Source: Pelobacter sp. UBA5610 (GTDB taxonomy: Bacteria > Desulfobacterota > Desulfuromonadia > Desulfuromonadales > Syntrophotaleaceae). Taken from it: a stretch of 13,418 nt of DNA. Within the stretch, counting starts at the first letter, position 1. Every line of letters starts with the position of its first letter. Under the pieces are notes generated by a model that had not been told where the DNA came from, did no database searches, and worked only from the letters and a program-made list of their open reading frames with translations. This document shows positions 6,435 to 13,418 of the stretch, one piece after another. The position numbers and the translations under genes are program-made. The stretch lies in NCBI GenBank assembly GCA_002424645.1, contig DIKU01000003.1, positions 13,230-26,647 on the forward strand. The letters run 5' to 3'.

Positions 6435-7241
6435 ATGAGACATCTGGTTTTTACATGTATCCTGACCATCATGATATTGGTGAGCGGTCGGCAGGCTCTT
6501 TGTCTGGAGCAGCAGGATTACCGGGTCGGTGAAGGTGATGTGCTCAAAGTCATGGTATACGACAATCCAGATCTGGAAACCACGACCCGGGTCAGCGGTG
6601 ACGGCACGAGTATTTTTCCTCTTATCGGCGAGTTGAATATCGAAGGCTTGACCGTATCCCAAATTGCTTCAAAAATTGCCGACAAGCTATCTGCCGGATT
6701 TATACTGCATCCACAAGTAACCGTGTTTGTTGAAGAGTTTCGCAGTAAGCGGGCTATTATCATGGGCGAAGTCAAATTGCCTGGCCTGTATGAATTGAGT
6801 GGCAGTACCAGCCTCGTAGAATTGATTTCCAAGGCCGGCGGATTGACGGTGGATGCAGGCAGTGAGATTACCATTAAAAGAAAAAATCCTGACAATCCCG
6901 GACAGGACGATTTGATTACCGTTAATTTGAAAAGTCTGCTGGAGAAACAGGAAACATCGCCAAACCTGGCGATTATGGATGGTGACAGTGTTTTCGTGCC
7001 GCGCGCGGGCGTCTTTTATGTAACCGGTCAGGTCAAAAGGCCCGATGCGTATAAACTGGAAGCAGGGACCACCGTGATCAAGGCGATTACCATGGCGGGG
7101 GGATTTTCCGAACTTGCCTCTCAAAAAAGGACGCGTCTGGTACGTCAAGTCGATGGCGTTGAAACTGTTATGGAAAAGGTGCCCATGCATACTCTTGTTA
7201 TGCCGGAAGATGTCATCGTGGTTCCCGAAAGTTTTTTCTAG
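6435..7241 (+). CDS. Polysaccharide export protein (OPX/Wza family), short form with two SLBB domains
   Basis: A 268-residue OPX protein. Residues 1-23 are a signal sequence ending QALC; the cysteine is present but the preceding residues (Q-A-L) do not fit a normal lipobox, so lipidation is doubtful. The Poly_export domain spans about 27-102 (YRVGEGDVLKVMVYDNPDL, then RVSGDGTSIFPLIGELNIEGLT). SLBB domain 1 runs about 106-189 (IIMGEVKLPGLYEL) and SLBB domain 2 about 193-266 (VFYVTGQVKRPDAYKL). The protein stops at VIVVPESFF, about 100 residues shorter than E. coli Wza (379), and lacks the C-terminal amphipathic helix that forms Wza's outer-membrane pore. It should act as a periplasmic conduit between the Wzc-like protein encoded downstream and the beta-barrel encoded upstream. 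GGAGG (6421-6425) is the ribosome site. Family assignment is strong. Confidence 0.93.
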   Translation: MRHLVFTCILTIMILVSGRQALCLEQQDYRVGEGDVLKVMVYDNPDLETTTRVSGDGTSIFPLIGELNIEGLTVSQIASKIADKLSAGFILHPQVTVFVEEFRSKRAIIMGEVKLPGLYELSGSTSLVELISKAGGLTVDAGSEITIKRKNPDNPGQDDLITVNLKSLLEKQETSPNLAIMDGDSVFVPRAGVFYVTGQVKRPDAYKLEAGTTVIKAITMAGGFSELASQKRTRLVRQVDGVETVMEKVPMHTLVMPEDVIVVPESFF

Positions 7242-7313
7242 CTTCGTGCCACCTGTCGAAGGGGTGTTCAATAAACATTAAACCGCTAGTTTCTGGGGAG
7301 GCAAAGTAACTGT

Positions 7314-9506
7314 ATGCCCTTCAAAAAGACCGATCTTCATCTGCTTGACATGATTGCTACGGTACGTAAGTACCGGCGAATGGTCCTGTCGTTTTTCGTC
7401 ATTGTTTTCGGTCTCGTGGTTTTATTCACCTATGCCGCCACGCCCCTTTATGAAGGGGCGGCTAAAGTATTGATTGAAAAGGTAGAGGTTGAAAATCTGA
7501 CGGGTCGTATCAGGAGTGGTTCCTATGATCCGGAATTTTACGAGACGCAGTTGCAGCTGATTCGAAGTCGTGCCGTGGTTGAGAGAGTCGTGGAAATGCT
7601 CAATCTTGAGGAAGATTACGATAGGTACATTGAAGCTGCCAACAAGAACAGGACCATATTACAGTTTGCATGGCAGGTCTCCGGCCAGGTGATGCAGGAT
7701 ATCAAACAGGTTCTATTCGCCAAGGAAGATAAACCCGAGGCGGCAAAGGGCCGCAAGGCTGAGATTGTCGCAAAACTGACCCAATCCCTGATTGTAAGGC
7801 CAATGGAAGGCACTCGCCTGGTCACCATCAATTATTTGTCCCCCAATCCTGAGCTTGCGGCCATGGTCGCTAATACCACCGCGAAAGCTTATATCGAAGA
7901 AACCCTTCAGTTGAAAATGGATTCCACAAGGCGCAGCCTCGAATGGATGAGTCGAAAAGCCGAAGATGAGGCGCAAAAGCTCAAGGCTTCAGAACAGGCT
8001 TTGCAGGATTACATGAGGGCCAACGATATCATTACCCTTGAAGACCGCATTACGGTTGTACCGGAAAAACTGTCCGAGATTAACATCCAGCTTTTACGGG
8101 CGGAAACACGTCGCAAGGAACTGGAGATCCTGGTCAGCAAAATAGGCCGGGCAGGGGGGAATTACAGGCAGGCCGAGTCTATGTCCGCGATTGCCTCCGA
8201 TCTGGCGCTGCAGGCAATTCGGGCTCAAATTGTCGAAACCGAAAAAAACATTATGGAACTGTCCAACAAATTCGGAACCAGACATCCACTTATGGTCAAA
8301 GCCCGGGGCGATCTGCAGGTTCTGGAACGTAAAAAGCGTCAGGAGATCGATCGCATTATCGATTCGCTTCGAACCGATTACGAATTGGCAAGGTCCAATG
8401 AAAACACTTTGCGTGGCAAACTCACAGGCACCAAGTCCGAAGCATTGGGGCTGAATGAGAAATTTATCCAGTACGGTGCCCTCAAACGGGTGGTCGATAC
8501 GAACCGGCAACTTTATGATGCGTTGATGCTTAAACTCAAGGAACAGAGTATTACCGAAGAAACAAGTCCGGTAAATCTCTGGATCGTTGAGGAGGCATCG
8601 CCCCCTAGAATCCCGGCTAAACCATGGAAAAAAGCCAATCTGTTGCTTGGGTTGATCATTGGGGTGGCCGGTGGTATCGGCTTGGCCTTCTTTATGGATT
8701 ATCTTGATAATACGGTTAAAGATCCGGAAGAAGCGGAAGCTGTGCTGGGCGTGCCGATCCTGGGTGTTATCGCTATGCGACGCCATGTCAAATACAATGT
8801 GGAAGAAACGGTTCTAAAGGAACCCCAATCAACTTTTGCCGAAAGTTATCGGGGGCTTCGAACAGCTGTTTTCCTCTCTTTTGCCGACCAGGCACCACGG
8901 CGCATTCTTTTGACGAGTGCGGGGATGGGGGAAGGTAAAACAACGACTTCCATTAATCTGGCCATGACTCTTGCCCAGTCGGAAAAAAAAGTTCTTCTTA
9001 TAGATGGTGACCTTCGTAAACCGCGCATCCATCAAATATTGAAGGTATCCAACAGCCGGGGGATGAGTACCTACCTGGCCGGTGCGACCGATGGTCACAT
9101 TGTTCAGAAAACGACCATACCCAATCTGTACGTGGTCACGGCCGGTCCGATACCGCCTAATCCGTCGGAGTTGCTGATTTCCAGCAGATTACCGACCTTG
9201 ATAGACTCATTGAGCAATGAATTCGATGTGATTATTTGCGATTCGCCGCCGGTTCTCCCTGTGTCGGATACCCGTTTATTGTGTCGCCTGTTTGATGGGA
9301 TAATCATGGTAACGGCCGGTAAAGAGACGACCTATGAAATTGCAGATCGCGCGCTAAAAGCACTACGGGATGCAGGAGCCCGCATCCTTGGTCTGGTCAT
9401 CAATGCTTTGGATATTGATAAATCCTCTTATTACAATCATAGCTACTATCATCATTATGATGGAGACAAGAAAACCAAGACGCCTGCAACCGAACCGAGC
9501 AAATAG
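7314..9506 (+). CDS. Wzc-type chain-length determinant fused to BY-kinase (PCP-2a co-polymerase)
   Basis: A 730-residue inner-membrane protein. The Wzz domain starts at the N-terminus, with membrane helix 1 at about 23-40 followed by the family motif ATPLYEGAAKVLI. A long periplasmic, largely coiled-coil region spans about 200-420. The proline-rich segment EEASPPRIPAKP precedes helix 2 (about 443-463). The cytoplasmic tyrosine kinase carries Walker A GMGEGKTT (537-544, K542), Walker A' LLIDGDLRKP (D564, D566) and Walker B FDVIICDSPPV (D643). The tail has a tyrosine cluster at 706, 707, 711, 712 and 715, the expected autophosphorylation site. It controls polymer length and links the inner-membrane polymerase to the OPX channel. 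The GGGGAGG ribosome site (7295-7301) is a rather long 12 bp from the ATG. The phosphatase gene starts 2 bp after its stop. Confidence 0.96.
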   Translation: MPFKKTDLHLLDMIATVRKYRRMVLSFFVIVFGLVVLFTYAATPLYEGAAKVLIEKVEVENLTGRIRSGSYDPEFYETQLQLIRSRAVVERVVEMLNLEEDYDRYIEAANKNRTILQFAWQVSGQVMQDIKQVLFAKEDKPEAAKGRKAEIVAKLTQSLIVRPMEGTRLVTINYLSPNPELAAMVANTTAKAYIEETLQLKMDSTRRSLEWMSRKAEDEAQKLKASEQALQDYMRANDIITLEDRITVVPEKLSEINIQLLRAETRRKELEILVSKIGRAGGNYRQAESMSAIASDLALQAIRAQIVETEKNIMELSNKFGTRHPLMVKARGDLQVLERKKRQEIDRIIDSLRTDYELARSNENTLRGKLTGTKSEALGLNEKFIQYGALKRVVDTNRQLYDALMLKLKEQSITEETSPVNLWIVEEASPPRIPAKPWKKANLLLGLIIGVAGGIGLAFFMDYLDNTVKDPEEAEAVLGVPILGVIAMRRHVKYNVEETVLKEPQSTFAESYRGLRTAVFLSFADQAPRRILLTSAGMGEGKTTTSINLAMTLAQSEKKVLLIDGDLRKPRIHQILKVSNSRGMSTYLAGATDGHIVQKTTIPNLYVVTAGPIPPNPSELLISSRLPTLIDSLSNEFDVIICDSPPVLPVSDTRLLCRLFDGIIMVTAGKETTYEIADRALKALRDAGARILGLVINALDIDKSSYYNHSYYHHYDGDKKTKTPATEPSK
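7441..7460 (+). other. GC-rich hairpin in the early coding region of the Wzc-like gene
   Basis: CGCCCCTT (7441-7448) and AAGGGGCG (7453-7460) are perfect 8-bp arms around the tetraloop TATG. It falls on the codons of the conserved TPLYEGA motif, about 43 codons after the start. No T-tract follows. It could be chance, since the protein motif constrains the bases, or a translation pause element. Confidence 0.4.
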
Positions 9507-9508
9507 TC

Positions 9509-10213
9509 ATGATCGATGTTCATTGTCATATATTGCCCTCCATAGATGATGGATCATCATCTATGGAGGAGTCACTTGAAATGGCTCGTATCGCTGTCGC
9601 GGATGGTATTCGTACCATTGTAGCGACTCCTCATGTCAAAAACGATATACCTGCACCGACCCTGATCGCGGAAAAAATCAATGTGCTTACCGACCTGTTG
9701 AAAAGGGAAGGGCTGCCGATAAACATTCTTGCAGGTGGCGACGTCGCATCCATTTTGCCCGTTGAAGTGGTTTCTTTGTATACCATTAATCGCACCAATT
9801 ACGTTTTGCTTGAATTCCCTCATAGTCATCTGCCTGCCAATGCCGAGCAGGTGATATTTGAATGGCAATTGGCCGGGTTGCGTCCGATTATCACCCATCC
9901 TGAGCGTAATCCAAGTATCCTGAAGCATCCCGACTCGCTGGAGCGACTCGTGGAAGCCGGAGCTCTTGTGCAGGTAACCGCTGGTAGTTTGACCGGAGTG
10001 TTCGGTGTGGATGTCCAGGCCTGTGCAAGTTACCTTATTTCCAGTCGCTGGGTACATATCCTTGCCAGCGATGGTCACTCTTCACATTACAGGCTTCCGC
10101 AGTTATCCGAAAGTATGCGTGTTGCAGCACAGCTTATTGGAGAGAAGGCGGCTCTTAAGCTTGTGCAAGATAATCCTGCCGCAGTAATTTCAGGGAGGGA
10201 ACTGGATGTCTAA
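9509..10213 (+). CDS. PHP-family protein-tyrosine phosphatase (CpsB/CapC/YwqE type)
   Basis: A 234-residue cytoplasmic enzyme, close to the 240-255 residues usual for the family. Metal-binding PHP motifs are visible: DVHCH (H5, H7), DDGSSSMEES (13-22), ATPH (H42), the HPERN motif (H130, E132) and SDGHSSH (D188, H190). CpsB-type phosphatases are metal-dependent (typically Mn) and remove phosphate from the C-terminal tyrosines of the BY-kinase, so it should act on the protein encoded just upstream. The ATG follows the kinase stop by 2 bp and has no clear ribosome site, so expression probably depends on translational coupling. Codons 10-21 form a perfect 15-bp-arm inverted repeat (9537-9569). 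The right arm contains GGAGGAG, 9 bp before an in-frame ATG (Met25, 9581); starting there would remove the H5/H7 metal ligands, so the first ATG is kept. The gene's end overlaps the next start by 8 bp. Confidence 0.94.
   Translation: MIDVHCHILPSIDDGSSSMEESLEMARIAVADGIRTIVATPHVKNDIPAPTLIAEKINVLTDLLKREGLPINILAGGDVASILPVEVVSLYTINRTNYVLLEFPHSHLPANAEQVIFEWQLAGLRPIITHPERNPSILKHPDSLERLVEAGALVQVTAGSLTGVFGVDVQACASYLISSRWVHILASDGHSSHYRLPQLSESMRVAAQLIGEKAALKLVQDNPAAVISGRELDV
9537..9569. repeat. Perfect 15-bp-arm inverted repeat inside the phosphatase gene
   Basis: Left arm CCTCCATAGATGATG (9537-9551), centre GAT, right arm CATCATCTATGGAGG (9555-9569): all 15 pairs are perfect. It starts 28 bp after the phosphatase ATG. 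As RNA it would fold into a stable hairpin that buries the GGAGG of an internal Shine-Dalgarno-like sequence; as DNA it could be a dimeric protein site. The protein motif here is conserved, so the palindrome is made by codon choice (ATA, GAT GAT, TCA TCA TCT). Confidence 0.85.
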
Positions 10214-12467
10214 GGCATGGGGGTGGCTTCTCGTTGCAGTGTGGATATCGGCCCTGATTGGTGAGGTCCTGCCTTTATCGTGGTGGCCTGCGATTCTGGT
10301 TGTACCGGTCACGATCACCCTGGCCGGGCTGTTGCACTTTGCCGATGATGGTCTCTGGCGTCCCCCTGGCTATGCAGCACTTGTCGGTTGGTTTGTTTTG
10401 CTCCTGATACAATGTGTGCCTTTGCCGCCTGCTGTTCTTTCGTCCTTGAGTCCTGGAGGTTACCATCTGTACAGCGAAACGGTCTGGGTCCTGCGGCCTG
10501 ACACGTGGATGCCGCTTGCTCTGACAGCCAAACCGGCGTTTCTTTGCCTGATGCAATTTATCGTAATAGCAGGTATTTTTTTCATGACCACCCAGACCGG
10601 GGCCGATCATCTCGGGCTGGGAAAACTTTTGCAGTGGTTCGGCCTGGGCGCAGGCATGGTCGCCCTGGCAATGATCGGGGGGCGTTTAAGCAGTTTTGGA
10701 GCAGTTTGGAGTGCAAACTCTTTCAACCCCCAATATCGCAGTGGATTAGTCTCTCTGGCCGCTCTTGCACCGCTTGTGCTTGCGTGTCATCTGTATGCAA
10801 AACCCCATCAAAATTATGGAAAATGGACCACCCGACTGGTCCAGGCATTGCGGCATCCGGTGCATCATCTTCACGGATATCTTCTGTGGGCGTCGCTTTT
10901 AATGTGTATTGCAGTCATATCTTTCGGTTCTCCGCAAATACAGGTTTCCCTTGCGTTGGGTCTTTTGATGATGACAGGCATGCTTTTTCTTCGTCGTAGT
11001 AGCCGCACCGGTTTCATGGCAGCAGTGTTGCTTTCTCTAGTGGTATTGGTTGTTGTCGGGCTTGGTACCAGAAAAATGGCACATCGGGATGTGGCGAATG
11101 GGCCTTCTTCTTATACCTCCATAGATCGGCAGTCCCTTGTGAAGGATTTTGTGCTGTTCGGTGTCGGCCCCGGCAATCTTTCAAATATGGAAATGCGGTA
11201 TACGACTCTTGCAGCTTCCGCTCATAAGAAGCCGGGCCGGGGGATAGGTCTTCCTGTGCTCTACGAGGGGGGGATTGTCGGAGTTTTTCTTTTTCTCTGT
11301 TTCTGGATTGCCTTGCTTCTTGCAGCGATCACCGGCTGGTTGAGAAGGCGCAACCGCATGTCGCTGTACCTTTTTCCAGGAGTTTTGGCCGGCCTGGTTG
11401 TATGTTTTACCACGGGGCCAGACCCGCTTCAGCCATCGATTCTGTGGCCTGGCATGACAGGCTATTTTCTGGGGGCACTATTGATTGCTATCGGGTGTTT
11501 CAGTTCTTCCGGCGAGCCGGACTCGGTATTGGGTGATTTGTCGTTGCCGGCTCGCTGGTCCATGATCTTTCTTGCGGTTGTTTTCGGCTTGTCCGGTGGT
11601 CTTTATGTTGCTGGAAAAACATGGCTTTCCGTCTCCGGACACTTTCAGCATGCTGCAACTATTGAGGCGCCACACGAAGATACCAAATCTGGTATGACGG
11701 CATTGAAAAAGAATTTGATGCTCGATCCTATCGAAGCAGACCACTGGTTTGCAGCAGGAAACTATTGGGCTGCTCACAGAGAGGATGCGAATGCTCTGGT
11801 GTTTTTTTATCGAGGTTTGCGATTAAACCCTCTCGCCGGAGAATCGTTGTATCGTCTTGGTATATTCATGCAAGGGCGCGGTTCTTCCGAGGCGGGAAAC
11901 ACGTTGCTGCAGGCCGGGTTGAAAAATTGCCCACTTTCTCCGGTATTGCAGCGCGATTATCTTCTTTTCCTTCTCTCCGCGGGTGATATGGAGAAGGCGA
12001 TGCCAACTCTTTCCAGGTTGCTGCTGCTTGATCCCAAAGAGACCGGTTTTTGGTTGCGTTATTTTGAAAATGAAAAGATATCCGTAGACAAATGGCGTAA
12101 TCATTTACCAAAACGAGCGGAAGTATATCAGCAGTTTGGGGACTATCTTGCGTCGCAAACAGTCGGTGGAGAGGCAGACCCTGTTTATATTCAAGCCGCG
12201 ATGATGGCCGTTTCCGAGCCACGGGTTTCAACCGAATTATTTCGGCAGATATCGGGTTATTTTATCAAAAAAGGAGATTTTGAATCGGCGCTTGAAGTGC
12301 TGCGACTTGGAATGGAAGCCCGGCCCAGGGACGTGTCTCTTTTGCTGACTGCCGGCAGTCTGTATCAGAGACTCGGGATTACTTACCGTGCTGAAGAATT
12401 ATATCGCAAGGCTTTGCTTCTGGACCCCGATAATACCGAGGTGCGGTTTTTGCTCGAGACTATTTAA
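10206..12467 (+). CDS. O-antigen ligase/polymerase-like (WaaL/Wzy) membrane protein with C-terminal TPR domain
   Basis: A 753-residue protein in two parts. Residues 1-475 hold about 12-13 hydrophobic segments (roughly 5-22, 27-45, 57-73, 110-128, 143-160, 177-195, 224-242, 246-262, 270-287, 354-377, 386-403, 412-432, 452-472). Wzy_C/WaaL-like features are the SSRTGF element (265-270), close to the family's S-R-G motif, the loop VKDFVLFGVGPGN (312-324), and LPVLYEGGIVGVFLFL (349-364), matching the usual Y-L-x(4)-E-x-G-x-x-G segment. Residues 493-753 are helical TPR-like repeats (clear units near 512-545, 546-578, 583-611, 680-707, 713-746, several ending LDP or NP). The likely role is polymerising lipid-linked repeats or ligating glycan on the periplasmic face, with the TPR part recruiting partners; which of the two is not decidable. 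The start overlaps the phosphatase stop (ATGTCTAA), with a GGGAGGG-like ribosome site upstream. It is the last gene before the terminator. Confidence 0.85.
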   Translation: MSKAWGWLLVAVWISALIGEVLPLSWWPAILVVPVTITLAGLLHFADDGLWRPPGYAALVGWFVLLLIQCVPLPPAVLSSLSPGGYHLYSETVWVLRPDTWMPLALTAKPAFLCLMQFIVIAGIFFMTTQTGADHLGLGKLLQWFGLGAGMVALAMIGGRLSSFGAVWSANSFNPQYRSGLVSLAALAPLVLACHLYAKPHQNYGKWTTRLVQALRHPVHHLHGYLLWASLLMCIAVISFGSPQIQVSLALGLLMMTGMLFLRRSSRTGFMAAVLLSLVVLVVVGLGTRKMAHRDVANGPSSYTSIDRQSLVKDFVLFGVGPGNLSNMEMRYTTLAASAHKKPGRGIGLPVLYEGGIVGVFLFLCFWIALLLAAITGWLRRRNRMSLYLFPGVLAGLVVCFTTGPDPLQPSILWPGMTGYFLGALLIAIGCFSSSGEPDSVLGDLSLPARWSMIFLAVVFGLSGGLYVAGKTWLSVSGHFQHAATIEAPHEDTKSGMTALKKNLMLDPIEADHWFAAGNYWAAHREDANALVFFYRGLRLNPLAGESLYRLGIFMQGRGSSEAGNTLLQAGLKNCPLSPVLQRDYLLFLLSAGDMEKAMPTLSRLLLLDPKETGFWLRYFENEKISVDKWRNHLPKRAEVYQQFGDYLASQTVGGEADPVYIQAAMMAVSEPRVSTELFRQISGYFIKKGDFESALEVLRLGMEARPRDVSLLLTAGSLYQRLGITYRAEELYRKALLLDPDNTEVRFLLETI

Positions 12468-12494
12468 TTCGTAGCTACTTTGTGTACAATCCAT

Positions 12495-12523
12495 GGCCCG
12501 GAATGAAAGCTTCCGGGCCTTTT
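12495..12523 (+). terminator. Rho-independent terminator of the exopolysaccharide operon
   Basis: GGCCCGGAA (12495-12503) and TTCCGGGCC (12511-12519) form a perfect 9-bp GC-rich stem with a 7-base loop, followed by TTTT (12520-12523). It lies 28 bp after the last operon stop codon and before the convergent phosphofructokinase stop. There is no T-tract on the opposite strand, so it mainly serves the + strand. Confidence 0.85.
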
Positions 12524-12548
12524 GAATTCCGGATATGGCATCCATCTT

Positions 12549-13418
12549 TTAGTTTTCACTGGTCATTATGAACATGGGTTGATCCCGGAATGTTTCGTAT
12601 TTTGGTCTGAGGCGTTCTTTGTTGTAATGCCTGTCTACGGAAACGATTTTTTTGCGGCTGGTTACCATGTCAATCGGCACGCTCGCATAACAACCGTTAC
12701 GCAGTGCAACAAGCTGCCCTGTACGTTTTTCAAGGATCAGATCCAGTGCCAGATTGCCATAAGCCATGGGTACAATGGAGTCTATGGCATCGGGGTTGCC
12801 GCAACGTACGAGATACCCGAGTCGTTGATTGACGATGTTGATACGCTTGCCATTATTGAATCGAGGTGATAATTCCTTAAGTCTTGCAGCGACTTTATCG
12901 CCGATGCCGCCTAATTTCCTGTGACCGTACTGGTCGCTTTCAAGACTTTCAAAGGACATGCTTTCCTCATCAATCATCGTCGCACCTTCCGACACCAGCA
13001 CAACCGCATAGGCACTGGGATGGCGGTTGCGATCATCAACCAAAAGTCTGGTCAAATGTTCCATGTCAAAAGGCTGTTCCGGAATAACGCAGCGGTCTGC
13101 TGCTCCGGCCACGGTCGGCAGCATGGCTGTAAATCCTGCATAGCGGCCAAATACTTCAATGACCAGCAACCGTTCATGCGAACCCGCGGTGGTGCGCAAA
13201 GTGTGGGTCAACTCGATGGTTCGGGTGACGCAGGTGCTGAAGCCGATGCAATAATCCGTACCGGTGACGTCGTTGTCCATGGTTTTTGGAATGGCGACGA
13301 CGGGGACTCCTTCCCGGCTTAATCGTTCCGCGTAACTCAAGGTATCGTCCCCACCTATAGGGATGAGATAATCGATACCGATCGTTTCGATAGCACGCAA
13401 GATATGTGGGGTAACGTC
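12549..13418 (-). CDS. 6-phosphofructokinase, PPi-type active-site signature, 5' end cut by window
   Basis: A convergent gene whose frame stays open to the window edge, so its N-terminus (including the first nucleotide-binding glycine loop) is missing; about 290 residues are seen. Codon 13398-13400 is TTG and would be only an internal Leu. PFK motifs in order: IPIGGDDTLSYAE, IPKTMDNDV (substrate-binding/catalytic loop), FSTCVTRTIE, EVFGRYAGF (the family's E-x-x-GR-x-x-G segment) and VLVSEGA. In ATP-dependent enzymes the first two motifs are GGDGS/T and PGTIDND; the Asp and Lys seen here (GGDDT, PKTMDND) are the residues associated with use of pyrophosphate as phosphoryl donor. The enzyme forms fructose 1,6-bisphosphate from fructose 6-phosphate, reversibly if PPi-dependent. 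It is not part of the polysaccharide operon. Family certain; PPi use inferred from two positions. Confidence 0.93.
   Translation of the reverse strand, partial: DVTPHILRAIETIGIDYLIPIGGDDTLSYAERLSREGVPVVAIPKTMDNDVTGTDYCIGFSTCVTRTIELTHTLRTTAGSHERLLVIEVFGRYAGFTAMLPTVAGAADRCVIPEQPFDMEHLTRLLVDDRNRHPSAYAVVLVSEGATMIDEESMSFESLESDQYGHRKLGGIGDKVAARLKELSPRFNNGKRINIVNQRLGYLVRCGNPDAIDSIVPMAYGNLALDLILEKRTGQLVALRNGCYASVPIDMVTSRKKIVSVDRHYNKERLRPKYETFRDQPMFIMTSEN

Noticed and set aside
8094..8786. Minus-strand ORF of 230 codons opposite the Wzc-like gene
   Set aside because: Antisense to the coiled-coil region of a certain gene; composition (many His, Phe, Gln) is typical of a reverse-frame artefact.
12522..13322. 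Plus-strand ORFs opposite the phosphofructokinase (115, 67 and 133 codons)
   Set aside because: The minus strand encodes unmistakable PFK motifs over the same bases.
1..13418. tRNA, rRNA, CRISPR arrays, insertion sequences, exosortase or defence genes
   Set aside because: None seen on either strand; although the barrel resembles those of exosortase-linked loci, no exosortase or PEP-CTERM protein is in the window.

Overview
This is a bacterial chromosome segment from a Gram-negative organism. It encodes a predicted signal-peptide-bearing outer-membrane beta-barrel and a periplasmic polysaccharide export (OPX) protein. The gene mix (fused Wzz/BY-kinase, PHP phosphatase, TPR-bearing polymerase/ligase, PPi-type phosphofructokinase) and moderate base composition would suit Desulfuromonadales/Desulfobacterota such as Pelobacter, Desulfuromonas or Geobacter relatives. 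That placement is an inference of low to moderate confidence.

Nearly the whole window (1-12523) is an exopolysaccharide/capsule locus on the + strand. Block A (1-2734) is a tightly packed tail of an operon: a FemAB/GNAT-like acyltransferase, a PglC-type initiating phosphoglycosyl transferase, and a DegT-family sugar aminotransferase. A 230-bp AT-rich gap (2735-2964) with promoter-like and inverted-repeat sequence separates it from block B (2965-12467). Block B is a PglF/WbpM-type membrane UDP-sugar 4,6-dehydratase, an outer-membrane beta-barrel, a short OPX protein, a Wzz/BY-kinase fusion (Wzc), a PHP-type tyrosine phosphatase (CpsB/Wzb role), and a large Wzy/WaaL-like membrane protein with a C-terminal TPR domain. 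A strong rho-independent terminator (12495-12523) closes it. A convergent, window-truncated 6-phosphofructokinase with PPi-type active-site residues follows on the - strand.

Together the genes read as one pathway. The dehydratase, aminotransferase and an acetyltransferase could make a UDP-2,4-diacetamido-trideoxyhexose (bacillosamine-like) sugar. The PglC-like enzyme would load the sugar phosphate onto undecaprenyl phosphate. The Wzy/WaaL-like protein would polymerise or ligate the repeat. The Wzc/PHP-phosphatase pair would set chain length by tyrosine phosphorylation cycling. The short OPX plus beta-barrel would export the polymer. A flippase and further glycosyltransferases are not in the window and presumably lie upstream.

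The most unexpected signals are a perfect inverted repeat with 15-bp arms inside the first codons of the phosphatase gene, the pairing of an OPX lacking its outer-membrane helix with a separate beta-barrel, structured leaders before the barrel and OPX genes, and a GNAT-type enzyme where a PglD-type acetyltransferase would be expected.
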